In this document: one piece after another, positions 30,487-39,800 of the stretch | Position numbering within the stretch: the stretch's first letter is position 1 | Layout of the letters: each line of letters opens with the position of its first letter | Assembly: GCF_005869875.1 (NCBI RefSeq) | Contig: NZ_VAWG01000006.1 | Location: 62,001 to 126,000 of the forward strand | Length of the DNA: 64,000 nt | Direction of reading: 5' to 3' | DNA from: Paenibacillus pinistramenti | GTDB taxonomy: Bacteria > Bacillota > Bacilli > Paenibacillales > Paenibacillaceae | Notes under the pieces: model-generated | The model's database searches: none | The model's input: the letters and a program-made list of their open reading frames with translations, nothing else | What the model was told of the DNA's origin: nothing | Translations under genes and position numbers: made by a program

Positions 30487-31664
30487 CTCGTTCCCCCCAG
30501 CGTCCTCAGCGCTTCAACAACCTGGTCCAGCTCGCTCTCAAGCAGGCTGGTGCTGCAGGGAATATTCAGCAGATTGTCTTCAAACCTGCAAGCATTCTCG
30601 ATCTCATAAGCGAGACAGCCCCGGTACGGCTTCTGTTTGTGCACCAAGCCCCACAAGGGCCGGGTCTGAATGTGCCTCTCGTTCAGCTGCCGGAGGAGTT
30701 CGTCCCGGTTTAGTCCATACTGCTGTTCATCTATGTAGAGAGAGTAGAACCAGTGATTGGCCCGGGTGTCCGGCCTGAAGGGGTACAGCTCCAGCCCCGG
30801 GATGTCGCTTATGGCTGCCTGGTAGAGCCGGTAGCTGCTGATTTTGGCATCAATAAATCTTTCAAGCTGGTCGATCTGGTCGGTTCCGAATGCGGCCTGA
30901 ATGTTGGTCATCCGGTAGTTATAGCCTACTTCGTCATGAATGAAATAGAGAGGATCGGTCTTGGCTTGTACACCCAGGAAAGCCGCTCTCTCCAGGTACT
31001 CCTCATGAGGCGATACAATCATCCCGCCCCCGCCGGTCGTAATGATCTTATTCGCGTTAAAAGAGTAGACCCCGATGTCGCCGATCGTACCGCAGTGCTG
31101 TCCGGCATATCTGCCTGCAAGATAATAGGAGCCCAGCGCTTCTGTTGCATCCTCAATGACGTGCAAATGGTATTGCTCTTTGAGCTGCATGAGCTTGTCC
31201 ATGTTCGCCGGATTGCCAAAGACATGGACGACCACAACGGCTTTGACCGGTCTCTTGGTCCGCCGGTTGATCGTCTGCCCGTTCACCTGATCGCATTCCA
31301 GCTCCAGAAACCGCTGCAGCTTGTCCATATCCATGTTTAGGGTGTCGTCGCAATCCATGAACACAGGTTCGGCCTGCATATAACGGACCGGATTAACGGC
31401 GGCAATGAAGGTTAAGGACGGGACAATGACTTCGTCCCCGGGTTCTATGCCTAATACCCGCAAAGCCAGATGAAGGCCAGCCGTGCCGCTCTGTGTCGAT
31501 ACCGCCCTCGGGGCGCCGGTATACTTTGCTATTTTCGCTTCAAATTCGGTGATAAATCTGCCGCCTGTCGAAACCCAGCCTGTTTCAATCGTCTCTCTAA
31601 CATTCTCTAATATAGTTAAGGAGAGGTTAGGCACCGACAGCGGGATAAGCTTGGAATTCTTCAA
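30483..31664 (-). CDS. DegT/DnrJ/EryC1 sugar aminotransferase (EpsN/PglE-like)
   Basis: A 393-residue PLP-dependent sugar aminotransferase. The segment VYSFNANKIITTGGGG holds the Schiff-base lysine, and STQSGTAGLHLALR binds the phosphate. It should transaminate a UDP-4-keto-6-deoxy sugar made by the dehydratase of the same operon. The open frame extends upstream to 31820, but that part overlaps the acetyltransferase gene and is not protein-like. The TTG at 31664 follows AGGGGG by 10 bases and 14 bases after the previous stop. EpsC-EpsN-EpsM-EpsL of B. subtilis and PglF-E-D-C of Campylobacter are the comparable sets. Confidence 0.93.
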   Translation of the reverse strand: MKNSKLIPLSVPNLSLTILENVRETIETGWVSTGGRFITEFEAKIAKYTGAPRAVSTQSGTAGLHLALRVLGIEPGDEVIVPSLTFIAAVNPVRYMQAEPVFMDCDDTLNMDMDKLQRFLELECDQVNGQTINRRTKRPVKAVVVVHVFGNPANMDKLMQLKEQYHLHVIEDATEALGSYYLAGRYAGQHCGTIGDIGVYSFNANKIITTGGGGMIVSPHEEYLERAAFLGVQAKTDPLYFIHDEVGYNYRMTNIQAAFGTDQIDQLERFIDAKISSYRLYQAAISDIPGLELYPFRPDTRANHWFYSLYIDEQQYGLNRDELLRQLNERHIQTRPLWGLVHKQKPYRGCLAYEIENACRFEDNLLNIPCSTSLLESELDQVVEALRTLGGTR

Positions 31665-31678
31665 TGTTGGATGTCCCC

Positions 31679-32338
31679 CTAGATGAGCTTTTTCTTGATT
31701 TGTGCAGGTACTCCCGCCGCCAGAACACAATCCGGAATGTCCTGAACCACAGCCGCTCCAGCAGCAATAATGGAACCGGCACCTATGATGAGATGATTGG
31801 ACACGCTTGCCCCGATGCAAATCCAGGTGAGCCGCCCTACCTGCACGCCTCCCCCCAGGTGCGCCCCGGGCGAAATGTGGACCCCGTCCTCCAGCAGGCA
31901 GTCATGGTCTACGCTGCATTGCGTGTTTAGAATTCCTCCGGCACCAATACGGGCATTGGGATTAACCACCGCACCGGCCATGACCAGGGTACCCGCGCCG
32001 ACTGCAGTCCGCCTGCTTACGACCGATTGGGGATGGATCAAAGCCGGTATTTCAAATCCCGCCGCCGTCAGGGCCGCTATCCATTCCATTCTCAGCTGAT
32101 TATGGCCGAAGGCTGCAAAGGCGTGGCTGAACTGATGCTTCAGCCCTTGATAATCACTCAGCCTGCCGATGACCGGGAACCCGTCCACGCTGGTCAGCCC
32201 GGCATTATCGTCCAGGTAAGCGATGTCCTTCCAGCAGCCCATTAACTCTGCAATTTCTCCCGCGACTCTTCCCTGCCCGCCTGCGCCCAGGATTAGTAGT
32301 TTAGGCATGAGTAATTTACGCATGAGTAACTCAGGCAT
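31679..32338 (-). CDS. Sugar O/N-acetyltransferase, NeuD/PglD family (EpsM-like)
   Basis: A 219-residue protein with an N-terminal Rossmann-like subdomain (LLILGAGGQGRVAGEI) and a C-terminal left-handed beta-helix of hexapeptide repeats. The latter contains the catalytic histidine in QCSVDHDCLLEDGVHISPGAHLGG. PglD-type enzymes acetylate the 4-amino group of UDP-4-amino sugars. The ATG at 32338 overlaps the sugar-transferase stop by 8 bases. The first 45 bases are three 15-bp near-copies, so the usual family start (MPKLLILG) has been extended by about 10 residues. Confidence 0.93.
   Translation of the reverse strand: MPELLMRKLLMPKLLILGAGGQGRVAGEIAELMGCWKDIAYLDDNAGLTSVDGFPVIGRLSDYQGLKHQFSHAFAAFGHNQLRMEWIAALTAAGFEIPALIHPQSVVSRRTAVGAGTLVMAGAVVNPNARIGAGGILNTQCSVDHDCLLEDGVHISPGAHLGGGVQVGRLTWICIGASVSNHLIIGAGSIIAAGAAVVQDIPDCVLAAGVPAQIKKKLI
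32294..32338 (-). repeat. Triplicated 15-bp unit at the start of the acetyltransferase gene
   Basis: In the coding direction the units read ATGCCTGAGTTACTC, ATGCGTAAATTACTC and ATGCCTAAACTACTA. Each begins with an in-frame ATG, giving MPELL-MRKLL-MPKLL. Confidence 0.85.
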
Positions 32339-32963
32339 GATGATCACCCTTGTTCGCAAGCTGGATTTCTTCGGTTAAAGCCGGCATCGTAAGCATGGCC
32401 GAATGATTTACATCTTGGGCTGCAGCTACCGTGCACAAAGTCAGCCACAGGATCTTCAGATCCAGCAGAAAGCTGAGATGATCCACATAATAGAGATCGT
32501 AGTCAAACTTCTCAGCCCAGCCGATCTGATTCCTTCCGTTCACCTGCGCCCAGCCGGAAAGGCCCGGCGTCACCTCATGCCGCCTCATTTGCTCTGCCGA
32601 ATAGCTCCCCGCATATTCCAGCGGCAGCGGCCTGGGGCCGATAAAGCTCATTTCGCCGCGCACGATATTGACCAGCTGCGGAATTTCATCCAGGCTTGTT
32701 TTTCGCAGAAAATTGCCCAGCTTCGTCATCCGCTCCACATCGGCCAGCTTTCTTCCATCCCTGACGGCCTCGACCCTCATCGTACGGAATTTAAAAATGG
32801 TAAACGGCCTGCCGCCACGGCCCATCCGTTTCTGTTTAAAGAATACCGGCCCTTTGGAATCCATCCGGATGGCAGCGGCGATGATGAGACAGAACGGCCA
32901 GAGTACGAGCAATAAGACTATGGCTGCACTGATATCTGCCAGTTTCTTGAGTTTTGAATACAT
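32331..32963 (-). CDS. Initiating phosphosugar transferase (PglC / EpsL-like)
   Basis: A roughly 210-residue monotopic phosphoglycosyl transferase that links the first sugar phosphate to undecaprenyl phosphate. It has one N-terminal membrane segment (AAIVLLLVLWPFCLIIAAAI) and the core signatures FKQKRMGRGGRPFTIFKFRTM, RKTSLDEIPQLVNI (catalytic D-E pair) and GPRPLPLEY. The length without a large multi-helix N-terminus places it with the small PglC type. The start is uncertain: ATG 32963 (GAGG, 11 bases) is chosen over a TTG at 33020. Overlaps the acetyltransferase gene. Confidence 0.93.
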   Translation of the reverse strand: MYSKLKKLADISAAIVLLLVLWPFCLIIAAAIRMDSKGPVFFKQKRMGRGGRPFTIFKFRTMRVEAVRDGRKLADVERMTKLGNFLRKTSLDEIPQLVNIVRGEMSFIGPRPLPLEYAGSYSAEQMRRHEVTPGLSGWAQVNGRNQIGWAEKFDYDLYYVDHLSFLLDLKILWLTLCTVAAAQDVNHSAMLTMPALTEEIQLANKGDHHA

Positions 32964-33048
32964 GGAAGAAGACACCTCATAATATGTTCTACGTTCAAAT
33001 ATGCCCGGCTTCCGGAACAAAGCTGCCTTCTGACCGTCCCAGCTTGCC

Positions 33049-33091
33049 TACTTACCGTTTACCGGCTTGCTTACTTACCGTTTACCGGCTT
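33049..33091. repeat. Direct 20-bp repeat after the dehydratase gene
   Basis: TACTTACCGTTTACCGGCTT occurs at 33049-33068 and 33072-33091 (period 23). The second copy includes the first base of the dehydratase stop codon. Confidence 0.8.
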
Positions 33092-35021
33092 ACTTGGCGA
33101 TAGCCATGTCTTTGGCAGGCCGTTTCTGATGGTACAGCGGCACAGACATTCTGCCGATTTGGGACGGATCGTCCTGCGCTTCCGGGTGAAGCGGCTGATT
33201 CTGAAAACCTATGTATGTAGGGACGATAGAGGAGATCACTGTCACGATATCTTCTGCCGGCTGCTCAAGGCACTTCTCAAGCCGCAGCAGATTCAGTTTC
33301 AATTCATCCATAGTCGTCTTGACCGGCCGGCCGACGCGGATGCGGTTATGTAAGGTGGTTGACAGCTCCTCTTCATCCAGCAGCAGTTCTTCATAGAGCT
33401 TCTCTCCGGGCCTCATGCCGGTAAATACAATCTCGATATCCTCGTAAGGCTTGTAACCCGACAAAGAAATCAAATCTTCCGCCAGCTTCACAATCTTCAC
33501 CGGCTCCTTCATATCGAGAATATAAATCTCGCCGCCTTTGGCATAAGAGCCCGCCTGGATCACCAGGTTTACCGCTTCCGGAATCGTCATAAAATACCGG
33601 GTCATTTCCGGGTGCGTTACCGTCACTGGCCCGCCCTCTGCAATTTGCTGTTTGAAGGCCGGAACCACGCTGCCCCGGCTGCCCAGCACATTGCCAAAGC
33701 GGACAACGACAAACCGGGTTTCGCTGTTTGCCCCCAGGCTCTGCACAATCGTCTCCGCAATCCGCTTCGTCGCCCCCATGATGCTCGTCGGGTTTACCGC
33801 CTTGTCGGTCGAGATCAGGACGAATTTCTCCGCATGGAACTGGTGGGCGCATTCCGCTATGTTCTTCGTTCCGAACACGTTATTCCGGATCGCTTCTGCC
33901 GGATTCTTCTCCATTAAGGGCACATGCTTATGCGCAGCAGCGTGAAAAATAACCTGCGGCCCGTACTCCCTGAACACCTGCTCGATCGCGCCGCGTTCCT
34001 TGATGTCGGCAATGACCGGCTGGACAGCCAGCCCGGGGTGCTTGCGTCTCAGCTCCTGCTCAATCTTATAAATGCTGTTCTCGCCATGCCCGAGCAGAAT
34101 CAGCTTCTCCGGTTCATATGCCGCAATCTGGCGGCAAATCTCTGATCCAATGGAGCCGCCTGCGCCGGTGACCAGCACCATTTTTCGCGATACATATTCA
34201 GCAATGCCCTTCAAATCGACCTTCACAGGCTCCCGGCCCAGCAAATCTTCAATATTTACATCCCTAATCTTCTCTAATGCGACTTTGCCCTCGATCAGAT
34301 CATGAATCTGCGGGACAATCTTGATACTGGCTGAAGTAGACTTGCTTATCTTGATGACTTCAGAAATCTCTTTCCTGGATGCCGAAGGCATGCAAATGAC
34401 GATATCTTCAATCTTGTATTTCTCTACGGCCTCCACGATCTTATCCCGGCCGCCGATCACTTGTACGCCCTGAATGCTGGAGCCGTGCTTGGCTCGGTTG
34501 TCGTCGATAAAGGCACTTGGGTACATTCTGGAGGAAGAATTATGCTTCATTTCCTTGGCTACCATCGTTCCGCAGCTGCCCGCGCCAATTAGCAGCGTAT
34601 TGCGTCTTCCCTTACGGCGGTGCTCATAATTGTCTCCGATCAATCTCCAGATCAAGCGGGTCAAGCCTGTCATAAGCAATACTGTTTCGAACGTATGTAT
34701 AATTACGGATAATGGAACCGCTTTCTTGTTGCTCAATAAAACTAGCATATACGAAAAAACCGATCCCAACAGGACGGCTTTAAACAGGGATACCAGTTCC
34801 CCGATGCTGGCATACTGCCATATGCGGTTATAAAGCCTGAATTTGATCATGAATAAAGAATAGCCAATCGTGCCAATAGCCAAAAATACATACATTTGCG
34901 ACAAATAACTGTCCGAAATTTCGCCTCCAAAGCGAAAGAAATAAGCGCTCCAGATCCCGGTTAAGACAATTATCATATCGGTGACAACAAGGATCGACTT
35001 CCTAGCAGAACGGCCAACCAT
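33090..35021 (-). CDS. Membrane nucleotide-sugar 4,6-dehydratase (CapD / PglF / EpsC-like)
   Basis: A 643-residue protein. Four hydrophobic segments lie in the first 120 residues, followed by a CoA-binding-like Rossmann domain (LLIGAGSCGTMVAKE, about 143-157) and a catalytic SDR domain. The NAD motif is TGAGGSIGSE at about 285-294 and the catalytic region is ISTDKAVNPTSIMGATKRIAE. PglF/EpsC-type enzymes convert UDP-GlcNAc to UDP-4-keto-6-deoxy-GlcNAc, the first step of bacillosamine or quinovosamine synthesis. GGGGGA precedes the ATG. A separate promoter is predicted at 35072-35100, so this and later genes may also be expressed apart from the first two. Confidence 0.95.
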   Translation of the reverse strand: MVGRSARKSILVVTDMIIVLTGIWSAYFFRFGGEISDSYLSQMYVFLAIGTIGYSLFMIKFRLYNRIWQYASIGELVSLFKAVLLGSVFSYMLVLLSNKKAVPLSVIIHTFETVLLMTGLTRLIWRLIGDNYEHRRKGRRNTLLIGAGSCGTMVAKEMKHNSSSRMYPSAFIDDNRAKHGSSIQGVQVIGGRDKIVEAVEKYKIEDIVICMPSASRKEISEVIKISKSTSASIKIVPQIHDLIEGKVALEKIRDVNIEDLLGREPVKVDLKGIAEYVSRKMVLVTGAGGSIGSEICRQIAAYEPEKLILLGHGENSIYKIEQELRRKHPGLAVQPVIADIKERGAIEQVFREYGPQVIFHAAAHKHVPLMEKNPAEAIRNNVFGTKNIAECAHQFHAEKFVLISTDKAVNPTSIMGATKRIAETIVQSLGANSETRFVVVRFGNVLGSRGSVVPAFKQQIAEGGPVTVTHPEMTRYFMTIPEAVNLVIQAGSYAKGGEIYILDMKEPVKIVKLAEDLISLSGYKPYEDIEIVFTGMRPGEKLYEELLLDEEELSTTLHNRIRVGRPVKTTMDELKLNLLRLEKCLEQPAEDIVTVISSIVPTYIGFQNQPLHPEAQDDPSQIGRMSVPLYHQKRPAKDMAIAK

Positions 35022-35071
35022 GACGAATTCCCCCTATAAATTGCCTGCTTATGTAGATTTTTGACAACTCA

Positions 35072-35100
35072 ATAGTACCATGCTTGGGAAAATTCGACAA
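35072..35100 (-). promoter_or_regulatory. Predicted internal promoter before the dehydratase gene
   Basis: On the minus strand TTGTCG (35100-35095), 17 bases and TACTAT (35077-35072), with an upstream TG forming an extended -10. The -35 is embedded in TTGTCGAAT, which resembles a Spo0A box. Confidence 0.5.
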
Positions 35101-35184
35101 TTGTTCTTTAGTCGCATAGACTCTAGCTTTTATATTCAATTAGTTACATATTCCTGGTATCAAATTAACACTAGTTCTTTTTAA

Positions 35185-35853
35185 TTATAAATGAATAAGG
35201 CCTTTTGACCTATTTGAAAAATGATTCAGCACCGCCCCTACGATTCTCGCATTGACATGCTCTAAATCTCTCTTGGCTTTCGCTGCAGCGGGCTGCTTTA
35301 ACTTTCCTGAACGGACCACCAGAATAACCCCATCGCAGTGCATGGATAAGATCTGCGCATCGGGAAAGGTGAGCACAGGCGGGCTGTCAAACAGGATCAG
35401 GTCGAAACGTTCCTTGAGCTCTGCAAGCGCTGATCTCATCACATTGGATAAGATCAGGTCTGTCGGATTGTGGGGAACAGGTCCGGAGGGGATCAGCTTC
35501 AGTTGGTCAATTTCCGTATCGTAAATGGCATCCTTAAGAGCACACTGGCCGTTCAGTACGGATACAAGCCCCCAGCCATTCAGCTGGGCAAAGGTCCGGT
35601 GAAGCACCGGCTTGCGGAGATTAGCATCAATTAAGGCCACTCTTTGCCCTGCCAGCGCATAAGTCACCGCCAGATTGGCTGCAACGGTAGACTTGCCCTC
35701 CCCCGGTTCGGACGATGTGACCATGAGAGTCTGTAAAGGCTGCTGCACGCTGTTCAGTTCAATATTTGTGCGCAGCTTGCGAAAGGCTTCTGCCTCAGCG
35801 GAGTGGGGATATTTATAGGCGGCGATGGCCCTTTTATTAGTCGATCGTGACAT
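35185..35853 (-). CDS. CpsD/CapB-like BY-kinase homologue lacking the tyrosine tail
   Basis: A 222-residue cytosolic P-loop protein of the bacterial tyrosine kinase (CapB/YwqD/EpsB) family. Walker A is SSEPGEGKST at about 47-56 and Walker B is LILFDSPPV. Two hallmarks are altered. Walker A' reads LIDANLRKP, with N78 where the family has a second aspartate (D-x-D). The C-terminus ends SNRSKGLIHL with no tyrosine cluster. It probably still binds ATP and the Wzz partner, but autophosphorylation on a tyrosine tail cannot occur. The ATG at 35853 (GGGAG about 10 bases upstream) overlaps the Wzz-like gene by 17 bases. Confidence 0.93.
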   Translation of the reverse strand: MSRSTNKRAIAAYKYPHSAEAEAFRKLRTNIELNSVQQPLQTLMVTSSEPGEGKSTVAANLAVTYALAGQRVALIDANLRKPVLHRTFAQLNGWGLVSVLNGQCALKDAIYDTEIDQLKLIPSGPVPHNPTDLILSNVMRSALAELKERFDLILFDSPPVLTFPDAQILSMHCDGVILVVRSGKLKQPAAAKAKRDLEHVNARIVGAVLNHFSNRSKGLIHL

Positions 35854-36589
35854 TGTGCTGTTCTCCCTGCTTATCAAGTCTTCTCTTCCGTGCCCGTCCA
35901 TTTCTTGATCTGCTCCCTTGGGGTCCAATAACAGCCAGTGTCGGCAGGCCCAGAACGAATTCTACATCCTTCTCGCTCTTCAGCGTGTTATTCATAACCT
36001 CCCGCAGAAAAGCCAGCCCGACCGCACCGATCACTCCCGCAATAAAGGCAAAAGCCACATTCCGTTTAAAGTTGGGCTTCACAGGAGCCGGGTTCTTGCT
36101 CAAATCTGCCGCTGTAAGAATGGACACATTGTCAACTTTGGCGATGATGGGAATCTCCTGTTTGAATGTCAGTGAAACCGCATTCACAATTTCGGCGGCT
36201 CTGCGGTAGGAAGGATCCTCAACCTGCAAAGTCATCACCTGCGAGTTCTCTGCCGAACTGACGGCCAATTTGCCGATCAGCTGGTCCCCTGTCATGCCAA
36301 ACTCCGGGTGCTCCTCCGCTACCTTATCCATAATGGCATTGGTCCGGATGATTTCTTTATAGGTAGTCATCAGCTGCAGCTGGAAAATGACATCGTTAAT
36401 GTCCATAGGTTTGTCCTGCGAAGTGCTTGTATTGTTGATGAACAATCTGGCTGAGGCCTGGTATACCGGCTGCTGCATGAATTTGGTGTATACCGCTGCA
36501 CCCAGCGTTACGGCCAGCACAATAAGAACAATGGACCATTTCCGCTTCCCGATTATGGCGATATAGTCCATGAACGTGTACTCTTCCAT
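35837..36589 (-). CDS. Wzz / YveK-like chain-length and kinase-activator membrane protein
   Basis: A 250-residue protein with a Wzz domain: a membrane helix at about 18-37, an extracellular stretch of about 140 residues and a second helix near 178-195 (AFAFIAGVIGAVGLAFLREV). In Gram-positive loci the cytosolic tail of this protein activates the separately encoded BY-kinase and together they set polymer length. The tail here is rich in basic residues (RSRNGRARKRRLDK). First gene of the exopolysaccharide operon, with AAGGAGG 12 bases before the ATG, a rather long spacing. Confidence 0.93.
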   Translation of the reverse strand: MEEYTFMDYIAIIGKRKWSIVLIVLAVTLGAAVYTKFMQQPVYQASARLFINNTSTSQDKPMDINDVIFQLQLMTTYKEIIRTNAIMDKVAEEHPEFGMTGDQLIGKLAVSSAENSQVMTLQVEDPSYRRAAEIVNAVSLTFKQEIPIIAKVDNVSILTAADLSKNPAPVKPNFKRNVAFAFIAGVIGAVGLAFLREVMNNTLKSEKDVEFVLGLPTLAVIGPQGSRSRNGRARKRRLDKQGEQHNVTID

Positions 36590-36645
36590 CTAAGACGCCA
36601 GCCTCCTTCCGAGCTCCTCTAATTAACTTGCAGAATTGCACGAAT

Positions 36646-36674
36646 ATTGTATTATTTTCTAATCTATTCTACAA
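36646..36674 (-). promoter_or_regulatory. Predicted sigma-A promoter of the exopolysaccharide operon
   Basis: On the minus strand TTGTAG (36674-36669), a 17-base spacer and TACAAT (36651-36646) precede the Wzz-like gene by about 57 bases. Confidence 0.6.
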
Positions 36675-36769
36675 GGAAACCTCTTGCACCTTCTCCAGCA
36701 GGCAATATAGAGGAACAAGAAGGACGGCATAAGGAAGAAATGCATGAACAGCGGAAGTGATTCTTTATG

Positions 36770-36806
36770 AAAAAGAGAGCGCAGCCTCCGAATCGGCTGC
36801 GCTCTC
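36770..36806 (-). terminator. Terminator of the large secreted protein gene
   Basis: A perfect 12-bp stem (GAGAGCGCAGCC / GGCTGCGCTCTC) with an 8-nt loop is followed on the minus strand by TTTTT. It lies about 50 bases after the stop. A second GC-rich hairpin (CAGGCGC / GCGCCTG, 36817-36845) lies between. Confidence 0.85.
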
Positions 36807-36853
36807 CCTGTACCTGCAGGCGCCGGCCTGCCGGCGAAGCGCCTGAAGCTTTT

Positions 36854-39800
36854 TTACTTGCTCACTGTTACTTTAATGGTGTCGCTCTTCGTTTCTCCTG
36901 CCGCATTGATCAGCTCTGCCCGGTATTCATAAGTGCCTGGGACGCGTCCGCTGATGTCGGTATAAGCCGATTGCGCCGACGGCGTGTTCGGGTTCAGCGT
37001 CTGGGTGTCGATCAGCACCCCGTTCTCATAGAGGCGGTACTCCGAGCCGTTCGTCCCCCACCATAAATTCATGGTCACCTTGTAGCTGCCGTCCCCGTCC
37101 CAGTTGTCCTGGGACAGCACCGGCTTGCCCGGGGAAGCGTCCTTGACCGTTACAGTTAAAGTGTTGCTGGATGTGGTGCCGAATTTGTTGGTTAATTCAG
37201 CGGTATACACGTAAGTGCCGTTCGGTTTGCCCTGAATGTCCGTGCTTGCCCTTTGAGCCGACGGGGAAGCGTCGGTCAGCGTCTGGGTGTCGATCAGCAC
37301 GCCATTCTCATACAGCTTGTAGGTCGTGCCGTTGCTGCCCCACCACATATTCATGGTGACGGTGAAATTCCCGTCGCTGAGTCCGTTCTTGTGTCCGCTG
37401 TTCGAGGACAGAACCGGTGTGCCGGGAACGCCTGTGGCCAGCGTGGCGCCGGTTACCTGGAAGGTATAGCTTTGCTCCGCCGTGTTGCCGGCGTTGTCGG
37501 TCACCGTATATTTTACCGTGTGGGTGCCTGTGCTCAAATCAGAGGCATTAATGCTTTGGCCGCTTGCAATCGCCTGGCCGTCCAGCAGAAGCTGCTCGGA
37601 CGCCACCACGGACAAGGTGTCGCTGCTCTCCAGTTCAAAGGTAAGTTGATCCTCCCCGCTCACATCGCCGACCGCATGCCCGGATTCCGTCAGCCGGGCC
37701 TCAGGCGCGGTGGTGTCGATCTTGATCTGCAGTTCTTTAGGCTCTTCTGCAAGGCCGGAGGATGAGACCGCATAATAGCTAAGCGTATGAACGCCGTCAC
37801 CGCTGACGGTTACAGGCTCACTGTAAACCGCCGCCGCACCGCCGTCGAGACTGTAGGAAATAACCGCCCCGGCTCCATTCGGGGAAGCAGCTGCGAGCGA
37901 TGCGGTTACAGCCTGGCTGTACCAGCCTGCGCCATTCGGCTCCGCGGACAAAGACGCTTCCGTTACCGGAGCCGCGCCGCTCTCACCGGCTAAAGAGAAG
38001 TCTTCCAGGTTTCTCGGCTTAAGCTGATAGACGCCTTTAAAAATAGCCGCTACCCCTTTAATATCAAGCGATTGGCCTTCCTTGTAAGGGAAGCTGTCCT
38101 GCGTAAGGCCTGTCCGGGCGTCCACCCGCACATGACTGCTTGTGCCGTCTGCCGCCACCGCATCAAATTCAAAGGAGCCGCTTGGCGTCGCGCTGATGAT
38201 ATTCGTTACGGCCACGCCGTCCAGCTCCACAAGCTGGCCTTGGTTCGCATCTGTTACGGCAGCTGCCGCGGCAGGCTGCGGCAGTTCAGCCGTGCCTGTC
38301 TTCTCAATCGCAGCCGGGCTTGTCAGCTCCAGCTCGGTGTTATATAAAGCGGTGGAAGCCGTTACTTTAACCTTGTCGCCGGCATGGAAGCCGCTCTGGC
38401 TCTGGTACACATAAATGCCGCCTGTCTCGTCCTGCAGGTAAAAGGCTTGTCCGCCAAAAATGCCCGGCTCCGTCGTGACGACGCCTTCCACTGTCACAAG
38501 CGAACCGGCTGCTTTGGCCCGCGCTTCGCCGATGGAGATGGCTGCCGGAATCGGATCTTCTTCCGCCGGAAGCGGTTCAGCCGGCACATTGCCCAGCGTC
38601 ACCGATTCCGTCTTCAGGTTCGTGCCATTAAGGCGCAGGCGCAGATTGGCTGCCGCCGTTGTGCCCGGCTTGAGGCGGACGGTTAGATCCTTGTAGGCAT
38701 GGCCGTTAATATCAGCCGTCAGACTGAAGGCCGTGCTGTAACCGTAGCTTGCCGGCCAGGTGCCATCGCTGTTCTGCACCATGGCGATCTGCGACCCGCC
38801 GCTCACGAGATAGATGCCCAGCTGGAATCCGGAGACCGTTGTGCCCGCAGGCAGGTTATCTGCGGTTACGCGGATCTGGAAATCCGCCGCATTCGGCAGT
38901 GTCGCCTGGTGCGTTAACCCGTACACGGCGCTCGCCGCCGCCGCCGGCCCGCCATAGGAGCCCGCTTTGAAGGTGGAGCGGTCGTACCATTTGTAGCCGG
39001 CATCCGGCGCGGCCCAAGGCTCGGCCTGCGGCTCCGTTGAATTCGCCGGCTCTTCAAACGAAAGCAGCGTCGTCGGCTGATCCAGCTGCAGGCCGTTCAC
39101 CTGCGTAAAGTCCGTGTAGCTCTCCTTCTTGGCCAGCCAGTTGACGGTATTCACCAGCAGTTTGCCGTCGTCGACCTCCTTGAAGCCGTCGTAGGTCGTC
39201 TTCTTCGCGCCGGTATCTTCACGCAGATACTTCGGCGTGGCGTCCTCCACCGGCGAGGAGTCGCCGATAAAGGCGGCTTTGCCGGCACCCTTTTTCGCTA
39301 TGGCTGCATAAGGGCCTTCAGCTGTGCCGCCGCCTTCGTATACGCCCTGGTCAACGGCGCTGGCCCAGGCTTCATCCGTCTCAGGCAGATACACGATGCC
39401 TTTGGCTTTGGCTGGATCAAGGATGGCAAGTGTGGAGCCTGCATGCATTGCGACGGCAGACACGCCCTCCGTGATGCCGAAGGCCTGGTCCGGAGCGACA
39501 ATATTGGTCGCATTAATGTCCGCCAGCGCGTTGTAGCGGAAGCGCACGCCGAATTCATCCGCCAGCCAGTCGGAGCTGACGACGCCCTGCATCGCCTCGG
39601 AATTGGCCTCCTCGGTGCTCATCCCTTTGGCTGGATTGTCCCAGGCGCCGCGGCGGTAGCCGTTGAACACCTCGGAGCCGTCCCAGCGGTTCTTGTTGCG
39701 GTCGGCATTGTAGTGATCGGCGATAAAGAAGATGCTGCCGCCATTTTCCACATAATCAGCCAGGGCCTGCTGCTCACTTGCTTTATAGGGCACATTGGAT

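Noticed and set aside
31665..31820. The aminotransferase frame extended upstream with a Cys/His/Gly-rich N-terminus
   Set aside because: It overlaps the real 3' end of the acetyltransferase gene in another frame; the TTG at 31664 has a ribosome site.
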